The notes beneath the pieces were generated by a model. The model made no database searches. It was not told where the DNA came from and worked only from the letters and a program-made list of their open reading frames with translations. This document shows positions 48,050 to 56,602 of a DNA stretch of 64,000 nucleotides, piece after piece (within the stretch, counting starts at the first letter, position 1; every line of letters begins with the position of its first letter). Source of the DNA: a virus; IMG/VR virus record IMGVR_UViG_3300037086_000360, positions 1 through 64,000 of that record; one strand, written 5' to 3'. The translations under genes were made by a program, and so were the position numbers.

Positions 48050-48253
48050 ATGAGAAGGAAGAAAAAGAGACTACAAAAATGGCGACACAATTCTTGCGAA
48101 GGCAAGATCGATTTCCAGTCATTCGAGACTGCTGAGAAAGCGGTCGAGAGAATGAACTTGAAGAAGGAGAGGGACGGTTATCACAAGTTGGAAGCCTATC
48201 AATGTTCTTTTTGTGGTGGATGGCATATTGGTCGAAAATATATGCCGGGTTAG
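48050..48253 (+). CDS. small basic two-Cys protein
   Basis: This 67-residue protein starts just after the terminator. A very basic N-terminus (RRKKKRLQKWRHNSCEGK) is followed by YQCSFCGGWHIGRK, a CxxC-GGWH motif seen in many small phage proteins. The function is unknown. Confidence 0.5.
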   Translation: MRRKKKRLQKWRHNSCEGKIDFQSFETAEKAVERMNLKKERDGYHKLEAYQCSFCGGWHIGRKYMPG

Positions 48254-48284
48254 TTTGGAGCTGAGGACAAACAGAATGGATTAT

Positions 48285-48354
48285 AGAGTATTGGTGTAGC
48301 GGTAGCACGGCGGCTTGTCAAGCCGTAGGTACGGGTTCAACTCCCGTATATTCT
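48285..48354 (+). tRNA. tRNA-Asp (GTC)
   Basis: Acceptor AGAGTAT/ATATTCT, anticodon stem GCGGC/GCCGT with loop TTGTCAA (anticodon GTC), T-stem ACGGG/CCCGT. Confidence 0.88.
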
Positions 48355-48397
48355 GGAAATACGATTGAAGGGGGATTTTACATAGGAGACACATATT

Positions 48398-48517
48398 ATG
48401 GCAACCGCACTCGTATTCGTAGTGATAGTGTTGCTGTTTCTTGCACTTGATTCCTACATGGATTGGAAAAGAGAAAAAGACAAGCGCAAGAAAAAAGAAG
48501 ATCAAGACTTTGAATGA
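48398..48517 (+). CDS. 39-residue membrane peptide
   Basis: A short gene behind AGGAG. One hydrophobic helix (ALVFVVIVLLFLALDSY) and a highly basic tail. The function is unknown. Confidence 0.5.
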   Translation: MATALVFVVIVLLFLALDSYMDWKREKDKRKKKEDQDFE

Positions 48518-48552
48518 TCTGCCCAAAGACAATCGAATGATAGGAGGCATCT

Positions 48553-48723
48553 ATGGCAAAGACCGAAGTTCAACTAATGGATTTACCTTTCGTCAAGGGG
48601 ATTTTCGTTGAACCCGAAAATCCAGCCCCTATCGTGTTTGTAAATAAACAGGATCTGGCAACCTGGGAGAAAAACATTCTCACAGCGACCATTGGTTCTT
48701 ACAGAGTTAGGCTGAAACCCTGA
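48553..48723 (+). CDS. hypothetical 56-residue protein
   Basis: It starts behind TAGGAGG. Compact beta-rich peptide (LPFVKGIFVEPENPAPIVFV). The function is unknown. The tRNA-Glu gene begins 8 bases later. Confidence 0.5.
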   Translation: MAKTEVQLMDLPFVKGIFVEPENPAPIVFVNKQDLATWEKNILTATIGSYRVRLKP

Positions 48724-48731
48724 CTCTGCAT

Positions 48732-48802
48732 GGCCCCTTCGTCTAGTGGTTCGGACGCTGGGTTTTCATCCCAGAAACGGGATTTCGATTATCCCAGGGG
48801 CT
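48732..48802 (+). tRNA. tRNA-Glu (TTC)
   Basis: Acceptor GGCCCCT/AGGGGCT (G1-U72 wobble), TTCGTCTAG D-region typical of tRNA-Glu, anticodon stem CTGGG/CCCAG with loop TTTTCAT, T-stem GGGAT/ATCCC. Confidence 0.88.
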
Positions 48803-48812
48803 AGAGTTTCGA

Positions 48813-48882
48813 GGTCCCTTCAGCTACAGGAAGGCTGCTGCGTTTTCAGCGCGGACACACCCGTTCGAATCGGGTAGGGACT
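48813..48882 (+). tRNA. tRNA with TTC anticodon (Glu-like)
   Basis: Acceptor GGTCCCT/AGGGACT (G1-U72), anticodon stem CTGCG/CGCGG with loop TTTTCAG (anticodon TTC), T-stem ACCCG/CGGGT. The D-arm differs from the preceding tRNA-Glu, so identity is less sure. Confidence 0.7.
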
Positions 48883-48889
48883 ATTTCGT

Positions 48890-48961
48890 GGAGCTATACA
48901 CTAATCGGTTAGGTGACGAGCCTCTCAAGCTCGGTGCCCGGGTTCGAATCCCGGTAGCTCT
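48890..48961 (+). tRNA. tRNA-Glu (CTC)
   Basis: Acceptor GGAGCTA/TAGCTCT (G1-U72), anticodon stem CGAGC/GCTCG with loop CTCTCAA (anticodon CTC), T-stem CCGGG/CCCGG. Confidence 0.8.
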
Positions 48962-48965
48962 ATCT

Positions 48966-48975
48966 GCATATTTTA
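48966..48975 (+). promoter_or_regulatory. putative late promoter GCATATTTTA
   Basis: Perfect motif ending 4 bases before TTG 48980, suggesting a leaderless mRNA for the endonuclease. Confidence 0.5.
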
Positions 48976-48979
48976 TTAC

Positions 48980-49828
48980 TTGAAATGTAAAATCTGTGAG
49001 CGAAACACTAAAAACCACAATGGCTTCTCTCTTCATCTAAAAGAACATAATCTAAGTCTTGTTGATTATTTCATAGAATATGAAGGTTTTGAAATTCCTA
49101 AATGTCTTTTCTGTGGAAAACCAAGCAAATACAAGAGCGGTCTGCATTTTTATAAAACATGTGCCAGCGAGGAATGCGACGACAAGATTCGTAGGTCAAA
49201 AAGACATACTCAACAGTCTCGTCTAAAAATGAGAAAATCTCATTTGAGGCACATGAAAGAGCATCCAGAAAATACAGCATGGAGAAAAGCCAATCAACTT
49301 TCTTGGCCAGAAAAGATTTTCATGGATGCCCTCTATCGACACAGATTCAATGAAGAGTTTGAAATCGAAAGAGAAAAATCCTTCTTTCCATTCTTTGTAG
49401 ATTTCGCTCTTCTAAACACTAAGGTCGCTATAGAAATAAACGGCTCTCAACATAATCAAAAAGAGAGAAAGAGATCGGATGCCAGAAAAAGAAGAGTGAT
49501 CTTGAAATCTGGTTGGCGTCTCTATACTGTTTCTGCTTCTCAAGTTCAATCTAACGTAGACGATGTTCTCGTTGAGCTTCGACGCTTCATAGGAAATACC
49601 TATGACAAGGCATTCATGTCGGAAATAAAAACTGAGGCAGAGAAGAAGAGAGAAATAAGAGTGAAGAGAAGAATGGAAAGAAAAGAGGCCAAGTTGAACC
49701 TCCTTCTCTCTCGAAAGAAAGATTACGATGAAATAGAGAAAAGTTGGGGGTATATCACCGTCCTTGCTAGAAAATGGGGAGTTTCCTGGGTTCAGGCTGG
49801 AAGATATATCAGACTCAACATTACTTGA
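48980..49828 (+). CDS. tRNA-cluster homing endonuclease, Vsr/EDxHD type
   Basis: This 282-residue protein starts at TTG 48980. Two zinc-finger units open it (CKICERNTKNHNGFSLHLKE and CLFCGKPS). The catalytic region is SWPEKIFMDAL, EREKSFFPFFVDFALL, VAIEINGSQHNQKERKRSDA and LKSGWRLYTVSAS, the E ... D ... E-x-x-G-x-x-H-x(8)-D layout of Vsr-related endonucleases. The C-terminus is basic with a helix-turn-helix-like end. It lies directly after three tRNA genes, a typical homing site. Confidence 0.65.
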   Translation: MKCKICERNTKNHNGFSLHLKEHNLSLVDYFIEYEGFEIPKCLFCGKPSKYKSGLHFYKTCASEECDDKIRRSKRHTQQSRLKMRKSHLRHMKEHPENTAWRKANQLSWPEKIFMDALYRHRFNEEFEIEREKSFFPFFVDFALLNTKVAIEINGSQHNQKERKRSDARKRRVILKSGWRLYTVSASQVQSNVDDVLVELRRFIGNTYDKAFMSEIKTEAEKKREIRVKRRMERKEAKLNLLLSRKKDYDEIEKSWGYITVLARKWGVSWVQAGRYIRLNIT

Positions 49829-49846
49829 GACTATAGAGGAGACATT

Positions 49847-50407
49847 ATGAAAAACATCAATGGTATTCCTGTGACGTTTGAAGTCACGAAGTCCAAAAAG
49901 AGCAAAGAGCTTATCATCCACTACGGCTTTCATACCTCTCCATTCGGAGAAGTTCTTATTGGTATGACAAACAAGGGCATTTGTGCATTGCATTTTGTTG
50001 ATAAGTCTCATCGAGTGGCGCTTGATCAACTGCACAAAGATTTCAATGGAGCCACATTTGTTGAAGATCAAGCTTCAACTATCACTACCGTACAACACAT
50101 CTTCTCACGTCTGCCCCACGCAAAAGGTCCTTTTGAACTTCATCTTATGGGAACCGAATTTCAATTAAAAGTTTGGAAAGCCCTGCTCTCTATCCAATCA
50201 GGTCGAACTTTGGCCTATTGGGACATTGCTCAGAACATTGGTCAGCCAACAGCGGCTCGAGCCGTTGGAACAGCGGTTGGTAGTAATCATGTGGCATTCC
50301 TAGTTCCATGCCATAGAATCATAACTAAGTACGGAAACATTGGTGGTTATCGCTGGGGAGTTGATCGCAAAAAGCATATTTTGGAGTGGGAAAGTAAAGA
50401 GTCTTAG
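49847..50407 (+). CDS. ogt: methylated-DNA-protein cysteine methyltransferase
   Basis: This 186-residue suicide enzyme would remove alkyl groups from O6 of guanine. The active-site PCHRII follows GSNHVAFLV; the helix-turn-helix RAVGTAVGS and YGNIGGYRWG are typical. The N-terminal domain resembles the Ada/Ogt ribonuclease-like fold (LFALGL-type replaced by GICALHFVD). Repair of phage DNA is the plain reading. Confidence 0.85.
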   Translation: MKNINGIPVTFEVTKSKKSKELIIHYGFHTSPFGEVLIGMTNKGICALHFVDKSHRVALDQLHKDFNGATFVEDQASTITTVQHIFSRLPHAKGPFELHLMGTEFQLKVWKALLSIQSGRTLAYWDIAQNIGQPTAARAVGTAVGSNHVAFLVPCHRIITKYGNIGGYRWGVDRKKHILEWESKES

Positions 50408-50415
50408 GAGGAACC

Positions 50416-50688
50416 ATGGAAGGCTTCAAGGATCTATCAATTATCCAGAAACACACTGAGATTGAAAGAGTTCTCGACGAAAGCATTCGCCCAATGCTCA
50501 ATGCTGATGGTGGAGATCTTGAGGTGATGCAGGTGGAATCGGTCAATGGAAACACTGAGGTGAAAGTTCGCTATAGTGGAGCTTGTCACGGATGTGAACA
50601 TGCCCAGATTGGAACTCTCAATTTCGTAGAAGAAACTCTTCAGAAATTGCTTGATCCGGCAATTTATGTTTTCGCAAACGCAACGTAA
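50416..50688 (+). CDS. NfuA/NifU C-terminal-type iron-sulfur carrier
   Basis: This 90-residue protein matches the NifU C-terminal domain: VLDESIRPMLNADGGDLEVM and YSGACHGCEHAQIGTL (CxxC that holds the cluster at a dimer interface). It could carry clusters to the radical-SAM-like or glycosylase-like proteins of this phage. It lies 8 bases after ogt and starts behind TAGGAGG. Confidence 0.8.
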   Translation: MEGFKDLSIIQKHTEIERVLDESIRPMLNADGGDLEVMQVESVNGNTEVKVRYSGACHGCEHAQIGTLNFVEETLQKLLDPAIYVFANAT

Positions 50689-50697
50689 CTATTTCTC

Positions 50698-50979
50698 ATG
50701 ACGAAAGATGATGATTATCTTCCGTGGCATGGAAACTCTAGAGCAAAGAAAGCTAGGTTGTTGCTTCTGGGATATAAGGCATGCCCTGTTTGTGGAGGAT
50801 TGTGTTTTCATCTAAGATGTGCTGCCGTGGGTGCTCCTGGTGTTTGTCATCTGTGCCATGAAGTGTGGGACACGAACGGATACGCTGCTCATTATGCTGA
50901 TCCTAAAATGGGAGCGAGAGTAAAACGTCACGCTCGAAAGTATCCCGCCGCAGCAGAAAAAGTGGCAAAAATAGTATAA
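50698..50979 (+). CDS. ARLLLLG zinc-binding protein
   Basis: This 93-residue protein contains RAKKARLLLLGYKACPVCGG, the recurring motif followed by CPVC, then LRCAAVG and CHLCHEVW. The Cys pattern suggests one or two zinc ions. The C-terminus is basic. The function is unknown. Confidence 0.55.
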   Translation: MTKDDDYLPWHGNSRAKKARLLLLGYKACPVCGGLCFHLRCAAVGAPGVCHLCHEVWDTNGYAAHYADPKMGARVKRHARKYPAAAEKVAKIV

Positions 50980-50998
50980 GAAGCCACTTCTAACTAAA

Positions 50999-51008
50999 GC
51001 ATAGTTCC
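50999..51008 (+). promoter_or_regulatory. putative late promoter GCATAGTTCC
   Basis: Variant copy of the recurring motif, 28 bases before ATG 51027, with GAGAGGAG between. Confidence 0.45.
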
Positions 51009-51026
51009 TTATGAGAGGAGAACGAC

Positions 51027-51278
51027 ATGTTCGCAAGTTTGTCCGATGAAGACAATGATGGCGGAATGAAGATGTTTTCCGACTGTTCTGGTCCATGTGT
51101 TGTATGTGCCTCTACTGGTGGATGTCTAGCTGGCCATGGCGACGACGACTTTTCTGTCGCATCTGCAGAAGATCTTGGAAAGCGACTTGAAACTGGCAGG
51201 TGGGGTGGAAAGACCGATGGACGTGTTCTTGATCTAGAAGAACTCAATACGATTCGAGCATATTTAAAAATGAGATAG
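51027..51278 (+). CDS. Cys-rich acidic small protein
   Basis: This 83-residue protein has CSGPCVVCASTGGCLAGHGD followed by an acidic stretch. Four Cys within 16 residues could bind iron-sulfur or zinc. The function is unknown. Confidence 0.5.
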   Translation: MFASLSDEDNDGGMKMFSDCSGPCVVCASTGGCLAGHGDDDFSVASAEDLGKRLETGRWGGKTDGRVLDLEELNTIRAYLKMR

Positions 51279-51356
51279 ACGAAGACAGACAGTCAGTCAT
51301 CCGACAAGGATTTCCTACCTTAGGACCGCTTTGGTAAGAATCCAACGGAGGATGAT

Positions 51357-51770
51357 ATGGGTCTTCAAATTTGGGAAGAAGCAAAACTTTTACTCACCTC
51401 AGATCGCCTTGCTGATTACTACTTTCTTTTGAAGAAGGAAGGAGTAGAACACAAGCGCGCCAATAGAGTTCTCAGAGAACAACTCCTCAAAATAGATACA
51501 AGAGAGCTCAACCGCAGATGGGAACATGCAAAATGCCATCTCAGCTATGCGGCATACATGAGGAGTCGTGATTTCTTTGTTGATCAAAAGCCAGAATTTT
51601 ATCTTCCTTGGTATAGGGAATACAAGATTGATCCGATTGAGGAAGAGATTGAGATTCTGAAGTATGAGCTCGATCGTAGACCACCTCTTTCACCCAAGCT
51701 CAACAGGAAGCAATTGCGTCAGGATAGAGCCAAGAGGAATAAGGCCCATGGCAGATGCAAGAACCGATAG
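51357..51770 (+). CDS. basic helical protein with N-terminal EAKLLL motif
   Basis: This 137-residue protein begins MGLQIWEEAKLLLTSDRLAD, with the recurring motif at residues 8-12 but no CxxC. The rest is helical and very basic at the end. It starts behind GGAGG. The function is unknown. Confidence 0.5.
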   Translation: MGLQIWEEAKLLLTSDRLADYYFLLKKEGVEHKRANRVLREQLLKIDTRELNRRWEHAKCHLSYAAYMRSRDFFVDQKPEFYLPWYREYKIDPIEEEIEILKYELDRRPPLSPKLNRKQLRQDRAKRNKAHGRCKNR

Positions 51771-51794
51771 TAGAGGCATCAAGCAACATGCGTA

Positions 51795-51804
51795 GCATAT
51801 TTTT
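51795..51804 (+). promoter_or_regulatory. putative late promoter GCATATTTTT
   Basis: Motif ending 5 bases before ATG 51810; leaderless or nearly so. Confidence 0.5.
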
Positions 51805-51809
51805 TGTTT

Positions 51810-52109
51810 ATGAAGATTTACATGATGGCTGAGGCTGGTGCCACGAGACCCATTCATATCCATACCATGAAAACATTCTCATCTTTGGAGCTTCTTGGAA
51901 GAGGATTGATTGACCTCTTTAGAGAGAAGCAGCCTATGAGATGGTCTTTCGAAGATTGGATTTCTCATGGAAGTGAGATGAAAGTCTTCGAGTTTGACAT
52001 AGACTCGAAAGAAACTGGGAAGCTTATGGGTGGTTCTACTTTGTGGAAGCTTATCCGCAAAGAAGCAGCTCTCCATCCTGATGTGGCATCTGCCATGCTC
52101 TTCAAATAG
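51810..52109 (+). CDS. hypothetical 99-residue protein
   Basis: Alpha/beta protein (MKTFSSLELLGRGLIDLFRE, then a Trp/Asp-rich part). No family is recognised. It follows a late promoter motif without a ribosome site. Confidence 0.45.
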   Translation: MKIYMMAEAGATRPIHIHTMKTFSSLELLGRGLIDLFREKQPMRWSFEDWISHGSEMKVFEFDIDSKETGKLMGGSTLWKLIRKEAALHPDVASAMLFK

Positions 52110-52158
52110 CGAATCGACACCGTAATTTACAAAAAGATACTCTATATAAGAGGTGTCA

Positions 52159-55100
52159 ATGAATTCCCACAAAAAGTCTCTAAACACAATCATAATCGGC
52201 ATCCTAGTAATTTCATTTGTTTTAGCAGCAGTATTGGGAGTAATGGGCCTAATCAATAGTGACCTGTTACATAATCCAAATTATTACTATATATTTTTTG
52301 CCTGTGGGATCATGTTTGTTCCAAACATAGTATCTTACTTTTTAAACAAAAGGGGATTCTATTATCCTGCTGCAATTATTCTGATTTTCTCTATAATGGT
52401 TGCCATATTCTTCAGCGATGCCCCATCGAGTGTTTTGGCTAGCGACAATATTCTTCTTTTTTCGGTTCCAATCTTTTTGTCGGGTATTTTGTTGTTTCCA
52501 TCTTCGAGTTGGATTGCAGTCTGCATCATTGCTGTTCCAACGTTCTTTTTAGATAAAAGTGTAAACCACCTCAACTTCATTCAAATTGCTGCCCTGATGT
52601 TTATTATAGCACTCATTACATGGATTACGGCCTGGAGTCGTGAGCGACTTGAAAAAGTGTTGAGAACCCGAGAGCGATCTCACAAAATGCTTTTTGATTC
52701 GTCCTCAAACCCCATCATTATTCGAAAACCAGATGGCACCGTTATTGATGCCAATGATGCAGCCTCTATCTTTCTTGGTTATGCTTATGAAGAAATAACG
52801 AAGATGAATGCAAAATCGTGGTATCTTTCTGAAGATGAATGGAAGAAAGTTTCAAAGGAAATAGCTTATCAAACAGTCAATCAATCGACTTATGAAGTAC
52901 TAACTACCTATGTTCCAAAAAATGGTGAAAAGATAAGAGTGAATCTTACAGGCAATGTTTTGAAGAGGAATGGTGAAAGTCTCTACCAAACTATTATCAA
53001 GCCTCTTGATTCAAGAGAAATGGAACAAGAGCTTCATCAATCGCAAATCAAATACAGGACATTAATTGATTCAGTTGATGGAATTGTTTGGGAATCTGAT
53101 ATTGATAGTCATTTTACATTTGTCAGCGCGCAAGCAGTAAAACTTTTGGGTTATCCTACGAGAGATTGGATTAATAATCCAGAGTTTCTCATTGAACACA
53201 TTCATGAAAATGATAGAAATCGATTTGTTGATAATTATAAAGAAATGACTCGTGTAAAAAAGGACCACGAGCTTGAATATAGGATGATTGATATCAAAGG
53301 TAATACCATATGGGTCAGAGATATAATTTCAGTAGTTGTTAAAGTTGATGAAGTTATTGGTTTTAGGGGTATATTGGTCGATATTTCTGCTAGAAAGGAA
53401 GCAGAGATGTTGAAGTCTGAAGCTCAGTCAATGCTTCAGCTACAAATGGATAAAATGCCAGTGGCTTGTATTCTTTGGAATCCAGTTCATACAATCAACT
53501 CTTGGAATCCTGCTGCTGAAAAAATGTTTGGTTATTCTCAAGCCGAAGCCATAGGCGCAACAGTTGAGCAACTGTGTCTCGTTTCTCAAGAAGAAGTCAA
53601 AAAAGTTGATGCTGTTTGGGATCAACTAAACGCTGGCAGAGTGGTAAATAGTGAAAATTTGAATCTAACAAAGGATGGTCGACAAATTCTTTGCAATTGG
53701 ATTAACACTCCTCTTATAAAAGACGGTGTATCGGTTGGTATTCTTTCTATGGCAGAAGACATAACTGAACACAGACAGGCTGAAAAGCGCATTACTGATC
53801 TCGCCCGTTTTCCAGAAGAAAACCCAAATCCAGTCGCACGCATTCTTCCTGATGGAACCTTTCTCTATTTGAACGATGCTGCTAAAGATGTCATGAGTGA
53901 TGAATTGAAAAAGAGTGGAAAAATACTCGAAAAGTATTTGGAAAGAATACAGCAAATTTGGGAAACTGGTATGCCAGTCGAAACTGAGATTATGGTATCA
54001 AAGAATAGATCTTTGAATCTTTATATTGTTCCAGTTCGTTTTTCTGGGTATATAAATCTCTATGGCAGGGACGTTACCAATGAAAAAATTCTATCTGAAA
54101 AGTTAAACCAAGCTCTAAAAATGGAAGCCATAGGAAGATTAGCCGGTGGAATAGCACATGATTTCAACAACCTTCTGACTGTCATTGGTGGATACACCGA
54201 TATTGCTCTTGAAAAAGCTAATAGTGGAATTATTGAATCTGAAGAAATTAAGTTTGACATCGAACAAATCAAATTGGCTACCAAGAGGGCGGCAACCGTC
54301 ACATCTCAGCTCTTAGCTTTCAGCAGGAAATCAATTCTTCAAATGAGAGTCATGGATCTTAATGCCTCTGTTACAACATCTCAAAAGATGTTGTCAAATT
54401 TCATTGGTGAAAACATAGAGATTAAGTCTTTCTTAAATGAGGATCTTGGAAGAATCAAGGCCGATCCAACCCAAATCGAACAAATCATTATGAACATGTG
54501 CATCAATTCAAAAGATGCAATGCCTCGTGGTGGCACCATTACTATAGAAACAAATAATAAGACCATTGATGAGGAGTATGTGAAAACACATCCAGAAATT
54601 GTACCCGGAAACTTTGTCTGCATGGCCATATCTGACACTGGACATGGAATGGGAAAAGATGTGCTTGCAAAAATTTTTGAACCATTCTTTACTACCAAGC
54701 CCAAGGGCAAAGGAACAGGTCTGGGTCTTTCAATGGTCTATGGTATTGTAAAACAGTGCAGTGGTAGCATATATTGCTACAGTGAGTTAGATAAAGGAAC
54801 AACATTCAAAATATACTTGCCAAGGGTGGACGAAGAAGTCTTTAAAGAAGAACAATTAATTCAATCTTTTAAGATGATTGGTACTGAAACCGTTCTATTG
54901 GTTGAGGATGATATGACGGTTAGAAATTTAACAAAAATGTTTTTGACTAGAGCCGGATACCACATTATGGAAGCCACTAATGGAACTGATGCGATTGAGG
55001 TGGCTAAGAGCAATGCTGACATTCACCTGCTCGTTACAGATGTGATCATGCCACATATGAATGGCAAAGAGTTGGCGCTGATAATTCAAAAAATACATCC

Positions 55101-55260
55101 CAACATAAAGATTTTGTTTATATCTGGTTACACCGACAATACTATTGTTCATCAAGGTATTTTAGAGGAAGGAGTCAACTTTCTTCAAAAGCCTTTCTCA
55201 AACAAAGAGTTTCTCGAAAAGGTCAGGAGGGTTTTGGATAATGGAGATAAGAGTGAATAA
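52159..55260 (+). CDS. membrane-bound hybrid sensor histidine kinase
   Basis: This 1033-residue protein starts at ATG 52159. Five or six hydrophobic helices lie in residues 12-160. Several PAS-like domains follow at about 175-290, 300-420, 430-545 and 550-650. The kinase core has His 667 in [15 protein letters not shown], then MCINSKDAM (N-box), DTGHGMG and [11 protein letters not shown]. The C-terminal receiver has [10 protein letters not shown], phospho-acceptor Asp 961 ([11 protein letters not shown]), FISGYT and QKPF. It should sense a signal at the membrane. The HD-GYP regulator at 41095 is a possible output partner. Confidence 0.88.
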   Translation: MNSHKKSLNTIIIGILVISFVLAAVLGVMGLINSDLLHNPNYYYIFFACGIMFVPNIVSYFLNKRGFYYPAAIILIFSIMVAIFFSDAPSSVLASDNILLFSVPIFLSGILLFPSSSWIAVCIIAVPTFFLDKSVNHLNFIQIAALMFIIALITWITAWSRERLEKVLRTRERSHKMLFDSSSNPIIIRKPDGTVIDANDAASIFLGYAYEEITKMNAKSWYLSEDEWKKVSKEIAYQTVNQSTYEVLTTYVPKNGEKIRVNLTGNVLKRNGESLYQTIIKPLDSREMEQELHQSQIKYRTLIDSVDGIVWESDIDSHFTFVSAQAVKLLGYPTRDWINNPEFLIEHIHENDRNRFVDNYKEMTRVKKDHELEYRMIDIKGNTIWVRDIISVVVKVDEVIGFRGILVDISARKEAEMLKSEAQSMLQLQMDKMPVACILWNPVHTINSWNPAAEKMFGYSQAEAIGATVEQLCLVSQEEVKKVDAVWDQLNAGRVVNSENLNLTKDGRQILCNWINTPLIKDGVSVGILSMAEDITEHRQAEKRITDLARFPEENPNPVARILPDGTFLYLNDAAKDVMSDELKKSGKILEKYLERIQQIWETGMPVETEIMVSKNRSLNLYIVPVRFSGYINLYGRDVTNEKILSEKLNQALKMEAIGRLAGGIAHDFNNLLTVIGGYTDIALEKANSGIIESEEIKFDIEQIKLATKRAATVTSQLLAFSRKSILQMRVMDLNASVTTSQKMLSNFIGENIEIKSFLNEDLGRIKADPTQIEQIIMNMCINSKDAMPRGGTITIETNNKTIDEEYVKTHPEIVPGNFVCMAISDTGHGMGKDVLAKIFEPFFTTKPKGKGTGLGLSMVYGIVKQCSGSIYCYSELDKGTTFKIYLPRVDEEVFKEEQLIQSFKMIGTETVLLVEDDMTVRNLTKMFLTRAGYHIMEATNGTDAIEVAKSNADIHLLVTDVIMPHMNGKELALIIQKIHPNIKILFISGYTDNTIVHQGILEEGVNFLQKPFSNKEFLEKVRRVLDNGDKSE

Positions 55261-55678
55261 GATTCTTTTCTATATTCTTTGTTTTACTTGGGGATTGCCA
55301 CAGGCAATAGTTGGATCAATGCTGTATTTGGTGAGAAAAATTAGATATCCAAAAGCGAATATTTCATTCTATAATTATGGTACGATCATGTTCAAATCTG
55401 ATAAGTTCGATTCTGGCATGTCTCTTGCACCATTTCTTTTCATCTTAGATTACGACGTGGATGTTGATGATGGACGACAGTCAAGAATGGAGATGCATGA
55501 GTTTGGTCACGTAAAGCAGTCTTTAATATTAGGACCTCTCTATTTGTTTGCAGTTGGTATTCCTTCTATTTGCTGGCTGATTATCAATACTCATTGGTTG
55601 AAAAATCTCAATTATTATAAGTCATTCTACACAGAGATCTGGGCTGACAGGCTTGGACGTGTTGTTGGACGACCATAG
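55241..55678 (+). CDS. membrane protein with HExxH-like zinc site
   Basis: This 145-residue protein has an N-terminal hydrophobic segment and MHEFGHVKQSLILGPLYLFA, where HEFGH resembles a metallopeptidase zinc site. A later EIWAD could give a further ligand. A second hydrophobic stretch follows the motif. It overlaps the kinase gene by 20 bases. Protease activity is not shown. Confidence 0.5.
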   Translation: MEIRVNKILFYILCFTWGLPQAIVGSMLYLVRKIRYPKANISFYNYGTIMFKSDKFDSGMSLAPFLFILDYDVDVDDGRQSRMEMHEFGHVKQSLILGPLYLFAVGIPSICWLIINTHWLKNLNYYKSFYTEIWADRLGRVVGRP

Positions 55679-55686
55679 GATACAAA

Positions 55687-56238
55687 ATGGAATTAAAAAA
55701 TTTCGACAAAGAGCTTCAAAAAAGAGATAAACCAAAGAAAGAAGAACGTCTTGATGAGACTTTTACGCTTTTGACGGCGGCCCTTGCATCGGCTGGTTTT
55801 GTCTTTCTTTTAAGAGCTATAATTGACATCGTAAAGAACAGAAAAAATATTTCTCCTGCAGCTATCATTAAAAGATGGAATGAAATCGCAGATATGAAGG
55901 CTCAAACAAAAGAGCTCAGAAAACAAGGCGCACAACTAGACCTAGAACTAGCAAAGACAAAAAAGCAATACGCTGCGATGAAAAAGGAAGGAGAACTCTT
56001 AGCAAAAATACTACCAAAGATGAATGATCCTGAAGTCATAAGCGCCGGTCGAGACTATTTGCAAATTGCTCAAGGTTATCTCAACAACACGAGAGATGCC
56101 GATAGACTATTGGCCAAATCACAAGCCTTTGGTCGTTTTAGAGAAGTTCTTCAAAATAAAATGACACCATTTGAGATTGATACTCTTAGTGATTTATTGG
56201 ATAGAAAAGCTAGAGAAGACAAAGCTCTCATGAACTAG
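55687..56238 (+). CDS. coiled-coil protein with one membrane segment
   Basis: This 183-residue protein has a short hydrophobic segment near residues 28-48 (LLTAALASAGFVFLLRAIIDI) and a long heptad-like helix (MKAQTKELRKQGAQLDLELA and on). The function is unknown. Confidence 0.5.
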   Translation: MELKNFDKELQKRDKPKKEERLDETFTLLTAALASAGFVFLLRAIIDIVKNRKNISPAAIIKRWNEIADMKAQTKELRKQGAQLDLELAKTKKQYAAMKKEGELLAKILPKMNDPEVISAGRDYLQIAQGYLNNTRDADRLLAKSQAFGRFREVLQNKMTPFEIDTLSDLLDRKAREDKALMN

Positions 56239-56247
56239 CATATTTTA
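56238..56247 (+). promoter_or_regulatory. putative late promoter GCATATTTTA
   Basis: Perfect motif, 9 bases before the tRNA-Leu gene, so transcription would start close to the tRNA 5' end. Confidence 0.55.
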
Positions 56248-56256
56248 TAGTGAAAT

Positions 56257-56340
56257 GGCCCAGTGGTGTAACCCGGCAGCCACGCCAGACTCAAAATCTG
56301 GTGCTCGCAAGAGCGTGTCAGTTCAACTCTGACCTGGGCC
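56257..56340 (+). tRNA. tRNA-Leu (CAA)
   Basis: Acceptor GGCCCAG/CTGGGCC, anticodon stem CCAGA/TCTGG with loop CTCAAAA (anticodon CAA), a long variable arm (GCTC/GAGC stem) and T-stem GTCAG/CTGAC. Confidence 0.9.
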
Positions 56341-56356
56341 AATATAAGGAAAAATC

Positions 56357-56602
56357 ATGGGCATATGGATCGTTGTTTTTATAGTTTTTGCCCTCGCACT
56401 ACTGGGACTAGTCATTCGAGATTGGCACCACCATATTAAATATCACCACCATACCAAACAATCATATCATGATGCAATGGTGAAACTTGGTAGAAGGGCC
56501 GAGGATAGAGCTATTCTTGCTGCACAGGGCATGCATAGAAGAAAATCAGACCAACAGTCTGATGGCCAGCCATGGCATAGAAGAAAGGATGATCCAAAAT
56601 GA
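56357..56602 (+). CDS. small membrane protein, His-rich loop
   Basis: This 81-residue protein has an N-terminal helix (IWIVVFIVFALALLGLVI) and a His-rich stretch (DWHHHIKYHHHTKQSYHD) that could bind metal. The C-terminus is basic. The function is unknown. Confidence 0.5.
   Translation: MGIWIVVFIVFALALLGLVIRDWHHHIKYHHHTKQSYHDAMVKLGRRAEDRAILAAQGMHRRKSDQQSDGQPWHRRKDDPK

Noticed and set aside
49412-50071. A 219-residue minus-strand open frame
   Set aside because: It lies opposite the homing endonuclease and ogt, both clearly real; composition is unlike a protein.
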